NCBI GenBank assembly: GCA_902591485.1
Contig: CACJAV010000005.1
Span: 24,468 to 88,467 of the forward strand
Direction of reading: 5' to 3'
Origin: an uncultured Alphaproteobacteria bacterium
GTDB lineage: Bacteria; Pseudomonadota; Alphaproteobacteria; HIMB59; GCA-002718135
DNA: 64,000 bases
Shown here: one piece after another, positions 9,086 through 18,612 of the stretch
How positions within the stretch are numbered: the first letter of the stretch is position 1
Layout of the letters: each line of letters begins with the position of its first letter
The notes under the pieces: model-generated
What the model was told of the DNA's origin: nothing
The model's database searches: none
Seen by the model: only the letters and a program-made list of their open reading frames with translations
Made by a program: the position numbers and the translations under genes

Positions 9086-10048
9086 ATGAATTTTTCATTC
9101 AAAAATATAGATGATGCCTATAGTAAAATCAAAAATCAAATTATTAAAACACCACTATTAACAAATGATTATATTAATAAAAAATTAGACTCCAAAATTT
9201 TTTTCAAATTAGAAAATCTCCAGACAACTGGCTCCTTTAAGTTAAGAGGAGCAACACATAAAATTTCTAAATTAAGTGAAGATAATAAAAGAAATGGTGT
9301 AGTAGCTTACTCTTCTGGTAATCATGCACAAGCTGTTGCTTATGCATCACTTCAAAATCAAATTAGTTGTAAAATAATTATGCCTAACAACGCTCCAAAA
9401 ATAAAAATTGAGAATACAAAAAAATATAAAGCTGAGGTTATTCTTTACGATCCCTCAACACAATCTAGAGAAAATATTGGTGAAAAAATTTCTAAAGATG
9501 AAAACAGAACATTAATACGTCCTTATGATGATCTAGATGTAATTGCTGGTCAGGGTACTGCTGGTCTAGAAATTTTTGATCAACTTAAGGAATATAATAT
9601 TGTGCCTGATATTTATTTATGTTGTTGTGGAGGTGGAGGCCTTATTGCTGGAACATCAACTTACTTAAAGTATAAATTTAAAAATATTGAGTCATACTCT
9701 GTGGAACCTTATGGTTTTGATGATACAAAAAAATCTCTCAATAGTTCAAAAATATTAGCAAATGAGCAGGGACATTCTTCAATTTGTGATGCTATTATAA
9801 CCCCTGAGCCAGGCAAACTTACTTTCCCTATTAATCTTCAAAATCTGAAAACTGGATTAGTTGTAAGGGATGATGAGGTTAAGAATTCAATTAAATTTTT
9901 TGCTGAACATTTAAAAATAATTATTGAACCTGGGGGCGCAGTAGCAGCAACTGCTGCATTAACAAAAAAAATTGATTTGAAAAATAAAAATGTTGTTGTG
10001 ATGATATCAGGAGGTAATATTGATTTAGATATGTTTGCAAATTTATGA
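9086..10048 (+). CDS. Threonine/serine dehydratase or serine racemase-like PLP enzyme (no ACT domain)
   Basis: TGSFKLRGATHK PLP-Lys motif, SSGNHAQAVAYA, GGGGLIAG. Confidence 0.85.
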   Translation: MNFSFKNIDDAYSKIKNQIIKTPLLTNDYINKKLDSKIFFKLENLQTTGSFKLRGATHKISKLSEDNKRNGVVAYSSGNHAQAVAYASLQNQISCKIIMPNNAPKIKIENTKKYKAEVILYDPSTQSRENIGEKISKDENRTLIRPYDDLDVIAGQGTAGLEIFDQLKEYNIVPDIYLCCCGGGGLIAGTSTYLKYKFKNIESYSVEPYGFDDTKKSLNSSKILANEQGHSSICDAIITPEPGKLTFPINLQNLKTGLVVRDDEVKNSIKFFAEHLKIIIEPGGAVAATAALTKKIDLKNKNVVVMISGGNIDLDMFANL

Positions 10049-11805
10049 GCAATATTAAAATAAAAAAAATTCAAAATAAATTAAAAGAAAAAAACATTAA
10101 TACCTTAATTATTAACAGAACAGATGAATTTCTAAATGAATATATTTCTGAAGATTCTGAAAGATTGCTGTGGGCTACCGATTTTTCTGGCTCCGCAGGT
10201 AGAGCTATAGTTAGTCAAAATGCAGCTACCCTTTTTGTTGATGGTAGATACACTTTTCAAGCAAAAGAGCAGTTAGATACTAGTCAAATTTCTATAGAGC
10301 ATCTTAATGATTTTTCAAAAAAATTAAGTGGAAATTTTATAAAAAATGAATGTATTGCAATTGATCCGAGATTGCATTCGATTGAAGAGACTCTAAAGTA
10401 TGTAGACTTGTCAGTTAAAAGTGAAACTAAATTATATTTTACAGAAGATAATTTAATTGACGAATTGTGGGATAATAAGCCTATTCGTAACTATGGTTTA
10501 GTTTTTGATCATCCTAAAAATTTTGCAGGGATAGAGTCTTCAAAGAAACTTGAGCATGTAATCGAAACCTTAGATAAAAATAACTTAGGTGCCTATTTTT
10601 TATCAAGTTTAGACTCCATAGCCTGGTTATTAAATTTGAGAGGAAGCGATATTCTTAACACACCTTTAGCTTTTGCATTCTTATTGATATCTCTTGATGA
10701 TAAACCAGTATTATATGTAAAGATTGATATGGTTGAGCCTTTATTAAAAGCAAGACTTGCCAAATATATTTACATAGAGCCAATAGAAAAAATCAAAGAA
10801 GTATTTAATGATTTAAAACACCAAACAAAAATTGGTTTTGATTTTAAAAATTCGTCATATTTTTTTTATGATTTAGCAATAAAAAAAAATTGTGTACCTT
10901 CACATTTAGAAAATCCATGCCTTATCCCAAAAGCATCAAAAAATGCTGTCGAGCTTGAGGGAGCAAGAAAAGCACATGTTAGAGATGGAGTAAGCGTTAC
11001 AAAATTTTTATATTGGTTAAAAAATCATCAAAATATTGAAAATGAAAATGAAATTTCTGCGGCTGCTAAATTATTTTCATTTCGTAATTCAAATGATCTA
11101 TTTCATTCTATCTCTTTTGATACAATTTCTGCTATTGGAAAAAATGCTGCTCTTCCTCATTATAGATATGATAAAAACAATCCCATCCCTCTTAAAAAGA
11201 ATACTATTTATTTATTTGACTCTGGAGGACAATATTACGATGGTACTACTGATATAACTAGAACTGTTATCTTGGGAAAACCAACGAAAGAGCAGAAAGA
11301 GATGTTTACTCGAGTTTTAAAAGGACACATAAGTCTTTCTACACACACTTTTCCAAAAAAGACAAAAGGGACAGATATTGACTACTTAGCAAGATCAAGT
11401 CTGCAGGAAATTGGGTGTGATTATGATCATGGTACCGGTCATGGAATTGGAAGTTTTTTAAGTGTTCATGAAGCTCCTCAGAGAATATCTAAAAAAAACA
11501 TGTATCCCAGCGTAGATTTACTATCTGGAATGATTTTATCAAATGAGCCAGGTTTTTATAAGGAAGGAGAATATGGAATTCGTATTGAAAATATTCTTAT
11601 AGTAACGGAAGAGAATGAAAATTTGTTTAATTTTGAAAATATTTCGTGGGCCCCAATTGATAAGGACCTGATTGAGCCATCTTTACTAAATTCGAATGAT
11701 TTGAAATGGTTGAATAATTATCATCAAACAGTATTTGATAAACTATCTACTTTTCTTACTGCAGAGGAGAAGCTTTGGTTACAAAAGGTAACTTTGCCTC
11801 TCTAA
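10045..11805 (+). CDS. pepP: Xaa-Pro aminopeptidase (M24B family)
   Basis: DSGGQYYDGTTDITRT, GHGIGSFLSVHEAPQ, EPGFY metal-site motifs. Confidence 0.9.
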   Translation: MSNIKIKKIQNKLKEKNINTLIINRTDEFLNEYISEDSERLLWATDFSGSAGRAIVSQNAATLFVDGRYTFQAKEQLDTSQISIEHLNDFSKKLSGNFIKNECIAIDPRLHSIEETLKYVDLSVKSETKLYFTEDNLIDELWDNKPIRNYGLVFDHPKNFAGIESSKKLEHVIETLDKNNLGAYFLSSLDSIAWLLNLRGSDILNTPLAFAFLLISLDDKPVLYVKIDMVEPLLKARLAKYIYIEPIEKIKEVFNDLKHQTKIGFDFKNSSYFFYDLAIKKNCVPSHLENPCLIPKASKNAVELEGARKAHVRDGVSVTKFLYWLKNHQNIENENEISAAAKLFSFRNSNDLFHSISFDTISAIGKNAALPHYRYDKNNPIPLKKNTIYLFDSGGQYYDGTTDITRTVILGKPTKEQKEMFTRVLKGHISLSTHTFPKKTKGTDIDYLARSSLQEIGCDYDHGTGHGIGSFLSVHEAPQRISKKNMYPSVDLLSGMILSNEPGFYKEGEYGIRIENILIVTEENENLFNFENISWAPIDKDLIEPSLLNSNDLKWLNNYHQTVFDKLSTFLTAEEKLWLQKVTLPL

Positions 11806-11817
11806 CTCCAGTAAAAC

Positions 11818-11979
11818 CTAAATATAGAATTGATTATATTTGCCCTTTTGTTCAAGTTCCCGCATTCTTTGCTCTAAATCGTATGTATTAGCAGACTGAG
11901 AAAGATATTTTTCAATTTTTTCACGATCATGATCAAAAGTAAAGGATCTTAAAAAATTATTAAGCAGCTTTTTTATCAT
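11818..11979 (-). CDS. 53-aa small protein, DUF3563-like; absent from ORF track (<60 aa)
   Basis: Manual reverse translation MIKKLLNNFLRSFTFDHDREKIEKYLSQSANTYDLEQRMRELEQKGKYNQFYI*; SD-like AAGGAGAT just upstream; 'YLSQSxxxxDLEQRMRELE' resembles DUF3563. Confidence 0.7.
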   Translation of the reverse strand: MIKKLLNNFLRSFTFDHDREKIEKYLSQSANTYDLEQRMRELEQKGKYNQFYI

Positions 11980-12142
11980 TATTTATCTCCTTTTTGTATA
12001 AGTGCTCAGTTAAAGCTGATTGCCAATCTTTTCCGTATTCTGTTCTGAAATATCTGACTAACTGAGGATCAACATTATCAAAACCATAGTCATTTACAGC
12101 TTTGTAAGTAGAATTTATAAAATTTAATATATTTTTATACAT
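11960..12142 (-). CDS. 60-aa hypothetical small protein, overlaps the following small ORF by 20 nt
   Basis: SD-like AAAGGAAT upstream of ATG; protein ends NDKKAA; aromatic/charged core VRYFRTEYGKDWQSAL. Confidence 0.6.
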   Translation of the reverse strand: MYKNILNFINSTYKAVNDYGFDNVDPQLVRYFRTEYGKDWQSALTEHLYKKEINNDKKAA

Positions 12143-12209
12143 TTTTATTCCTTTCTAGTTGCTAATATAAGAATTAATATATGCAAATCAAACAAGTTAT
12201 ATACATAAA

Positions 12210-12232
12210 ATATATGCAATTTATGCATATAT
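12210..12232. promoter_or_regulatory. 9-5-9 inverted repeat ATATATGCA-ATTTA-TGCATATAT, candidate operator
   Basis: Perfect inverted repeat; extra direct half-site ATATATGCA at 12177-12185. Confidence 0.45.
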
Positions 12233-12305
12233 AAATATTTAATAAATTTCTAAAATTAGAAAAAAAGGATCTCGTTATTTTAAATAATGATTGTCTACTG
12301 AAATT

Positions 12306-12328
12306 AATCATACACTTAATGTATGATT
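12306..12328. promoter_or_regulatory. 9-5-9 inverted repeat AATCATACA-CTTAA-TGTATGATT, candidate operator or hairpin
   Basis: Perfect inverted repeat 20 bp upstream of the glycosyltransferase start codon. Confidence 0.45.
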
Positions 12329-12347
12329 CAAGATAATTAGTTTAGAA

Positions 12348-13463
12348 ATGATTATTATTTTAACACAATGCTTCCCTCCACGTGTTGGAGGAATCGAAAA
12401 TCTTATTGAAAATTTATCATTAGAATTAAGTAAAACACATGAAGTTTTGGTCTTAGCTGATCAGTATGATAAATCTGAAGATTACGTATATGACTCCAAT
12501 GTAAATGGTAATATTACAATTAAGAGATTTGGAGGCATTAAATTTTTTCGTAGGCGAAAAAAAATATTGAATTTAAATCAATATTTAAAAAAAGAAAATA
12601 TAACCTGCATTATTGGAGATAGTTGGAAAAGTTTTGAATTGTGTGTAGACACATTACAAAACCAATCTATCTACTCAATTTGCCTTGCGCATGGCAATGA
12701 AATTATACCTAAACATTCTGCTTATAAAAAAAGATTAATTACTACGTTAAACAAAGTTTCTCATATAGTTTGTAACTCTAACTATACAAAAGATTTAGTT
12801 TTGCAAACTGGTGTAATAAATAAATCTGTTACTTGCATTCATCCTGGTGCTCAGAATAATATCAATTTATCTGATGAAACTATTCCAAATTTAAATGGTA
12901 GCCCAATAATAGTTACTTTAGCAAGATTGGAAAAAAGGAAAGGACATTCATATATTCTATCAGCAATAGCAAAACTTAAAAATGAGTATCCAAATATTCT
13001 TTATGTAATTGCAGGTTCAGGGGAAGAGTTATCAAATTTAAAAAAAATTGTTAAAAAATCAAAAATTGAAAATAATGTTCTCTTTGTTGGGAATATAAAT
13101 AATAATCAAAAAAATTTTTTATTTAAAAAAACTGACTTAATGATTATGCCTACAACTGATGAAACAAATAATAGATCAATTGAGGGCTTTGGTATAGCTT
13201 ATATAGAGGCGGCTTTTTATGGTGTTCCATCGATAGCATCAAATATTGGAGGGACACCAGAGGCTGTTATTCATGAAGAAACAGGTTTAATTCTTCCAAA
13301 AATTGATGATGTGTATTCAGTCTTACAAAACCTCATATCTGATAAAACTAAAATTAAAAAACTTGGTCAAAATGCAAAAATTAGAGCTGAGAGTAATTAC
13401 CAGTGGGAAAATGTGATAAAAAATTATCTTCATATAATTGATAAAATTGATAGAGAAAATTAA
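12348..13463 (+). CDS. Glycosyltransferase family 4 (GT-B fold)
   Basis: FPPRVGGIENLI, VTLARLEKRKGHSYIL, EGFGIAYIEAAFYGVPSIASNIGGTPEAV. Confidence 0.88.
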   Translation: MIIILTQCFPPRVGGIENLIENLSLELSKTHEVLVLADQYDKSEDYVYDSNVNGNITIKRFGGIKFFRRRKKILNLNQYLKKENITCIIGDSWKSFELCVDTLQNQSIYSICLAHGNEIIPKHSAYKKRLITTLNKVSHIVCNSNYTKDLVLQTGVINKSVTCIHPGAQNNINLSDETIPNLNGSPIIVTLARLEKRKGHSYILSAIAKLKNEYPNILYVIAGSGEELSNLKKIVKKSKIENNVLFVGNINNNQKNFLFKKTDLMIMPTTDETNNRSIEGFGIAYIEAAFYGVPSIASNIGGTPEAVIHEETGLILPKIDDVYSVLQNLISDKTKIKKLGQNAKIRAESNYQWENVIKNYLHIIDKIDREN

Positions 13464-14392
13464 TGAATGTTCTTTTTCATGCTACATTTGCTAATAAAGA
13501 TGAATTTTTAAAATCATTAAAAAAAATATTTATTCCTCATAAAATTTATACTTTAGATCAAAATATTCCATTAGATAAAATAGAAGTAGCCTTAGTATGG
13601 AATTTGCCGGATAAAATTCTAAAAAAATTAACAAATTTAAAAGTTATTTTTTCTTTAGGTGCTGGAGTAGATCATATTCTTAAATCACCTAGTTATAAAA
13701 ATACACCAATCATTAGAATTCAAGACCCAAATATGCGATCACGTATGTTGAACCATGTGTTATCCCAAATTTTAATTTACCAATTAAAACTTAATGAATA
13801 CAATAAGGCTCAACAAAAAAACATATGGCTTAATGAAAGACTAACTGCCTTAAATATGGACCTTACTATTGGGATCTTAGGTCTTGGGTATTTGGGTAAA
13901 TTTATTGCAAATAAATTAAAATCATTAGATTATAATGTGATTGGATATAAAAATACAGTTTCAACAGGCAAATCTCAAATACCTATACATTATAAAAAAT
14001 CCTTAAAAACTTTTTTAAAATTATCAGATATTGTAGTCTCTGTACTTCCCGCAACAACAGAAACAAGCAATATAATAAACAAATCTTTTCTAAATCAAAT
14101 GAAAAAAAAATCTTTATTAATTAATGTTGGCAGAGGTTCTTCATTGAATGAAATTGATTTATTGAAACATATTCAGCTCAATAAATATTTTTTTGCATCC
14201 CTTGATGTTTTTAAAACAGAGCCATTACCCAAAAATAGTAAACTTTGGAAAAATCAAAACATTACAATTACTCCCCATGTTGCAGCTATTACTGATGTAG
14301 ACTCATCAACTAATTATATTTTTGCAAAATTTGAGCAATTTAGAACAAAAGAAAAAATTAAAAGTAATGTAAAAATACAAAAAGGATATTAA
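13463..14392 (+). CDS. D-isomer-specific 2-hydroxyacid dehydrogenase (glyoxylate/hydroxypyruvate reductase A-like)
   Basis: IGILGLGYLGKFIANKL, INVGRGSSLNEIDLL, TPHVAAITD. Confidence 0.85.
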   Translation: MNVLFHATFANKDEFLKSLKKIFIPHKIYTLDQNIPLDKIEVALVWNLPDKILKKLTNLKVIFSLGAGVDHILKSPSYKNTPIIRIQDPNMRSRMLNHVLSQILIYQLKLNEYNKAQQKNIWLNERLTALNMDLTIGILGLGYLGKFIANKLKSLDYNVIGYKNTVSTGKSQIPIHYKKSLKTFLKLSDIVVSVLPATTETSNIINKSFLNQMKKKSLLINVGRGSSLNEIDLLKHIQLNKYFFASLDVFKTEPLPKNSKLWKNQNITITPHVAAITDVDSSTNYIFAKFEQFRTKEKIKSNVKIQKGY

Positions 14393-15570
14393 TTATTTTT
14401 GAAATAGTTTTCTAAAATTTGATAATATATCTTAGTCAACTCATCAAGATCATCTAAATAAACAAACTCATCTATTTGATGCAATGTTTGATTTCTAATT
14501 CCAAGCTCAATAACTTCACAATAATTTTTTATAAATCGTGCGTCAGATGTTCCTCCATCAGTAGCAAGATCTGGCTCTTCATTTCTGCCAGTTGCTTGTG
14601 ATATTGATTTAGATACAATTTTACTTAATTCACTAGGTTTATTTAAAAATGATCGCGCACTAATTTCATGCCGTACTTTACAACTAGCGTTTATATTTTT
14701 TGTAAAAATTGAATCTATTTTTTCATTAACCCAATCAATAAGTGTTTCTGCTGTATGTAGATCATTAAAACGTATATTTATTGTGGCTGTTGCATACTCA
14801 GGAATTACGTTGTGAGCAGGATTACCAACATCAAAGGTTGGAATTTGTATACTGGTTGGTAAAAAAAACTCGTTACCTTCATCGAGAGGTTTCTCTAAAA
14901 TATTTGATAAGAGTTTAGTTAAATAATGTACAGGATTTTCAGCTCTATGACCATTAGCTGTATGACCTTGGATACCTTTTACTGTTAAAAAAAAATTAAT
15001 AGATCCTCTTCTACCTATTTTAATCTTATCCCCTATACTTGAGTTTGATGTAGGCTCTCCAACTAAACAATGATCAATTTTAATATTATTTTGTTTTGTC
15101 CACTCCATAATTTTTGGTGTGCCATTGATGGCTTCTCCTTCTTCATCACCTGTTATTATAAAAGATAATTTGCCACCAAAGTTTCTACCATTTTTTTTCA
15201 AAAATTTTTCAGCAGCTGATATGAAACATGCAATGTTACTTTTCATATCTTCGGTCCCTCGTCCAAACAGTTTATCATTCTTTATTATTGCTGAAAATGG
15301 AGGATGCTTCCATGAACTTTCGTTACCTGGTGGAACTACATCTGTATGACCAGCAAAAGCAAAATGCGGACCATCAGTTCCAATAGTTGCAAATAAATTT
15401 TTTACTTCATAAGAACCATTGCCAGAAAATAATAAAGGACTACAATCAAAACCTAGAGCACTCAAATGGTCTTGAACTACAAGTAATGCCCCGTCATCTT
15501 TTGGTGTAATACTTCGACATTGAACTAATGCTTGCGTAAGTTTAATAGGATTAAAATTGATTTCAGTCAT
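14389..15570 (-). CDS. dapE: Succinyl-diaminopimelate desuccinylase
   Basis: FAGHTDVVPPG, GRGTEDMKSNIACF, TGDEEGEAINGT; adjacent dapD. Confidence 0.93.
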   Translation of the reverse strand: MTEINFNPIKLTQALVQCRSITPKDDGALLVVQDHLSALGFDCSPLLFSGNGSYEVKNLFATIGTDGPHFAFAGHTDVVPPGNESSWKHPPFSAIIKNDKLFGRGTEDMKSNIACFISAAEKFLKKNGRNFGGKLSFIITGDEEGEAINGTPKIMEWTKQNNIKIDHCLVGEPTSNSSIGDKIKIGRRGSINFFLTVKGIQGHTANGHRAENPVHYLTKLLSNILEKPLDEGNEFFLPTSIQIPTFDVGNPAHNVIPEYATATINIRFNDLHTAETLIDWVNEKIDSIFTKNINASCKVRHEISARSFLNKPSELSKIVSKSISQATGRNEEPDLATDGGTSDARFIKNYCEVIELGIRNQTLHQIDEFVYLDDLDELTKIYYQILENYFKNN

Positions 15571-16400
15571 TAATCACGAAGTAGATCATTAATTGAGGTC
15601 TTAGATCTTGTTCTTTCATCCACTCTTTTTACTATAACTGCGCAATATAATCCTGGACCCTCAGAGCTGTCAGGCAATTTCTTTCCAGGTAATGTTCCAG
15701 GAACTATAACAGAATATGCAGGAACTTTGCCCATATGAATTTCTCCACTTGCTCTATCAATAATTTTTGTGGATGCGCCAATAAAAACTCCCATCGATAG
15801 AACTGAGCCTTCTCCAACGATAACTCCTTCAGCTACCTCACTCCTTGCTCCTATAAAACAATTGTCTTCTATAATAACCGGATTTGCTTGGAGTGGCTCT
15901 AATACTCCTCCAATCCCTGCACCTCCAGAGATATGGCAATTTTTACCAATTTGTGCGCAGGAACCAACGGTTGCCCAAGTATCAATCATGGTACCTTCAT
16001 CAACATAAGCACCTAAGTTTACAAAGGAAGGCATCAAAATTACACCTTTTGCAATAAAAGCAGATTTTCTTACAACAGCATCAGGCACATATCTAAAACC
16101 AGCTTTTTCATGATCGTCTTTTGTCCAGTTAGCAGTTTTACTTGGGACTTTATCATACCAAGTTGCATGCGATGCTTTGACTATTTCATTGTCATTTAAT
16201 CGAAAGCTCAGAAGTATAGCTTTTTTTATCCATTGATTAACTATCCATTCATCATTAATTTTTTCACATACACGTATTTTTCCTACATCAAGTTGATTCA
16301 GTGTTTCTTCAACTGAATCTCGAATCTCACCTTTGGTATTAAAACTAATCTCATCTCGTTGTTCAAAAGCTTGCTCTATAATTTTTTTTAATTCACTCAT
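15570..16400 (-). CDS. dapD: 2,3,4,5-tetrahydropyridine-2,6-dicarboxylate N-succinyltransferase
   Basis: Left-handed beta-helix hexapeptide repeats, [28 protein letters not shown]. Confidence 0.94.
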   Translation of the reverse strand: MSELKKIIEQAFEQRDEISFNTKGEIRDSVEETLNQLDVGKIRVCEKINDEWIVNQWIKKAILLSFRLNDNEIVKASHATWYDKVPSKTANWTKDDHEKAGFRYVPDAVVRKSAFIAKGVILMPSFVNLGAYVDEGTMIDTWATVGSCAQIGKNCHISGGAGIGGVLEPLQANPVIIEDNCFIGARSEVAEGVIVGEGSVLSMGVFIGASTKIIDRASGEIHMGKVPAYSVIVPGTLPGKKLPDSSEGPGLYCAVIVKRVDERTRSKTSINDLLRD

Positions 16401-17074
16401 ATTTTTCCTTTGTTAACATCTTCTAAAAATTCTGTAATATTTGTTGTTTCATGATCGAGATATTGTTTTGATGCTTTGATGTCATCACTAAAATTTTCGT
16501 ATCCAGCATCAATCCAAACAGATGTAAACCCAACGGTTTTGGCAGGAACAAGATTCTTTGCAATATCATCAAACATTGCGGAACTTTTTGTTTCTATATC
16601 AAATTGTGCAATCATTTGTTCATAAGGAGCTAATTCTGGCTTTGGTATATAATTTGCCATTTTAATATCATAAATTTCATCAAAAAAGTTTGATAATTCT
16701 ATTCTTTCTAAAACATCAAGAGCGTGCTGCATATTAGCATTGGTATAAATAATTTTTCTTCCTTGAAGTTTTTTTAACGCCTTATTAAGTTTGTGGTTTG
16801 GTCCAACGATAGAATAGTCAAGATTGTGTACTTCAGCTAGAAAATGATCAGGATCAACACCATGAATATCCATCATACCTCTTAATGTTGTGCCATGTTG
16901 TTTATAATAATTTTTTTGTATTATCTTTGCATCTTCAATATCTATATTTAGATGATTGGATACAAATTTACCCATTAAATCATGAACTTGTTGAAATATT
17001 CCACTATCAGCAGAATAAAGAGTGTTATCAAGATCAAAAATCCAGGTATTTATTTTCTTGTTTAGACTAATCAT
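16397..17074 (-). CDS. HAD family hydrolase, pyrimidine 5'-nucleotidase-like
   Basis: [46 protein letters not shown]. Confidence 0.87.
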   Translation of the reverse strand: MISLNKKINTWIFDLDNTLYSADSGIFQQVHDLMGKFVSNHLNIDIEDAKIIQKNYYKQHGTTLRGMMDIHGVDPDHFLAEVHNLDYSIVGPNHKLNKALKKLQGRKIIYTNANMQHALDVLERIELSNFFDEIYDIKMANYIPKPELAPYEQMIAQFDIETKSSAMFDDIAKNLVPAKTVGFTSVWIDAGYENFSDDIKASKQYLDHETTNITEFLEDVNKGKI

Positions 17075-17077
17075 ATT

Positions 17078-17989
17078 TTAAGAATAAATTTGTGTTCCAA
17101 TACCATGTTCAGTAAATAATTCTAATACTAATGAATGAGGAATTCTACCATCTAAGATTGTAGACTTAGTTACTCCACTTTTCATAGCTTCTATACATGT
17201 TTTAATTTTAGGTTTCATGCCGCCAACGACAAAATCTTCTTTAATTATGGTCATAGCATCTTCAATTTTTAGGGAAGGGATTAATTTTTTATCTTTATCC
17301 AATACGCCGGCAACATCTGTTAAAAGCAATAACTTGCTAGCTTTTAACTTTCCAGCTATAAATCCTGCCGCTGTATCAGCATTGATATTATAAGAGTTAC
17401 CCTCTTCATCGATACCGAGTGGAGCAATTACAGGAATTTCTCCTAAATTAATATGCTCTCTAATCAAGTTGATATTCACATTTGTTGGTTGTCCAACAAA
17501 TCCAATATCTAATAGTTTTTCAATATTAGAATCTGAGTCTTTAACTTCTACTTTTAGTTTTGTTGCAGTTAAAAGATTATTTTTATTACCACTTAAGCCA
17601 ATTGCTTTTCCACCTGAGTCACTGATTGCTCTGACAATTTCACCATTAATTTCATTTCCTAATACATCTTCCACAACTTTTACTGTTTCAATATCAGTAA
17701 CTCTTAAACCCTCAATAAATTGAGAAGTAATATTTTTAGTTTTTAATTTGTCTGCGATTTGAGGTCCGCCTCCATGAACTACTATTGGATATATCCCAAC
17801 TTCTTTCATTAAACCAATATCTCGTGCAAAACTTTTAGCAAGCTTAGGATCTCCCATAGCATGTCCACCATATTTGATCACAATTGTATCTCCACTATGC
17901 TCTCTAATAAAAGGCAAAGCTTCAACTAATGTTGAGGCTTTATGGATAAAATAAGCTTGATCGCTCTCTGATAAAAAATCAAATTTCAT
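17078..17989 (-). CDS. argB: Acetylglutamate kinase
   Basis: IVIKYGGHAMGD, IVVHGGGPQI, LLLTDVAGVLD, GGMKPKIKTC. Confidence 0.94.
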   Translation of the reverse strand: MKFDFLSESDQAYFIHKASTLVEALPFIREHSGDTIVIKYGGHAMGDPKLAKSFARDIGLMKEVGIYPIVVHGGGPQIADKLKTKNITSQFIEGLRVTDIETVKVVEDVLGNEINGEIVRAISDSGGKAIGLSGNKNNLLTATKLKVEVKDSDSNIEKLLDIGFVGQPTNVNINLIREHINLGEIPVIAPLGIDEEGNSYNINADTAAGFIAGKLKASKLLLLTDVAGVLDKDKKLIPSLKIEDAMTIIKEDFVVGGMKPKIKTCIEAMKSGVTKSTILDGRIPHSLVLELFTEHGIGTQIYS

Positions 17990-18612
17990 TTTTGCTTAGA
18001 TAAAGTATAAATATCTTTTTGAATATTAATTATTCCTTCATTTTTTTTGGTACTCGTAAAAAAAAAATTATTAAAATATTTTTTATATGATTTCATTAAA
18101 CTTTGCATAGAATTTTCAAGATTTGATAAATAAGACTGCGAGCATTTATCAATTTTTGTAAAAACTATTGAAAAATTTCTTTCCGCCTCACTAATTAGAT
18201 CAAACATATCAATATCAATATTTTTTACACCTACTTTGGCATCAATTAATACATATGCATGTATCAAATTTAATTGGTTCATAATATATTCTTCAATTAA
18301 AATACCAAGATTATCTCTCATCACTTTCGATACCTTGGCATAACCATAGCCAGGTAAATCAACAAGATTGATATTTTCGTTAATCATAAAAATATTTATA
18401 GCTTGGGTTCTTCCTGGAGTCTTGGAAATTCTAGCTAGATTTTTCGTTTTAGTAATTGCATTTATCATGCTTGATTTTCCAACATTTGATCTGCCAATAA
18501 AACAACAATCATTAATACTTTTTATTTTTTTAATAGTTTTATATGATTGAAATGATCCAATAAATTTATTTGAATTAAAAAAATTTTTTAGAGATTTATT
18601 TCCATTACTCAT
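17986..18612 (-). CDS. engB: Ribosome biogenesis GTP-binding protein EngB/YsxC
   Basis: CCFIGRSNVGKSSMINA, DLPGYGYAKVS. Confidence 0.92.
   Translation of the reverse strand: MSNGNKSLKNFFNSNKFIGSFQSYKTIKKIKSINDCCFIGRSNVGKSSMINAITKTKNLARISKTPGRTQAINIFMINENINLVDLPGYGYAKVSKVMRDNLGILIEEYIMNQLNLIHAYVLIDAKVGVKNIDIDMFDLISEAERNFSIVFTKIDKCSQSYLSNLENSMQSLMKSYKKYFNNFFFTSTKKNEGIINIQKDIYTLSKQK

Noticed and set aside
11036-11257. 73-aa MKMKMKFLRLL... ORF
   Set aside because: Internal alternative frame of pepP with low-complexity composition.
14101-14111. A9 run in the 2-hydroxyacid dehydrogenase as programmed slippage
   Set aside because: No known regulatory truncation for this family and no domain-boundary logic; A-runs are common at this base composition.
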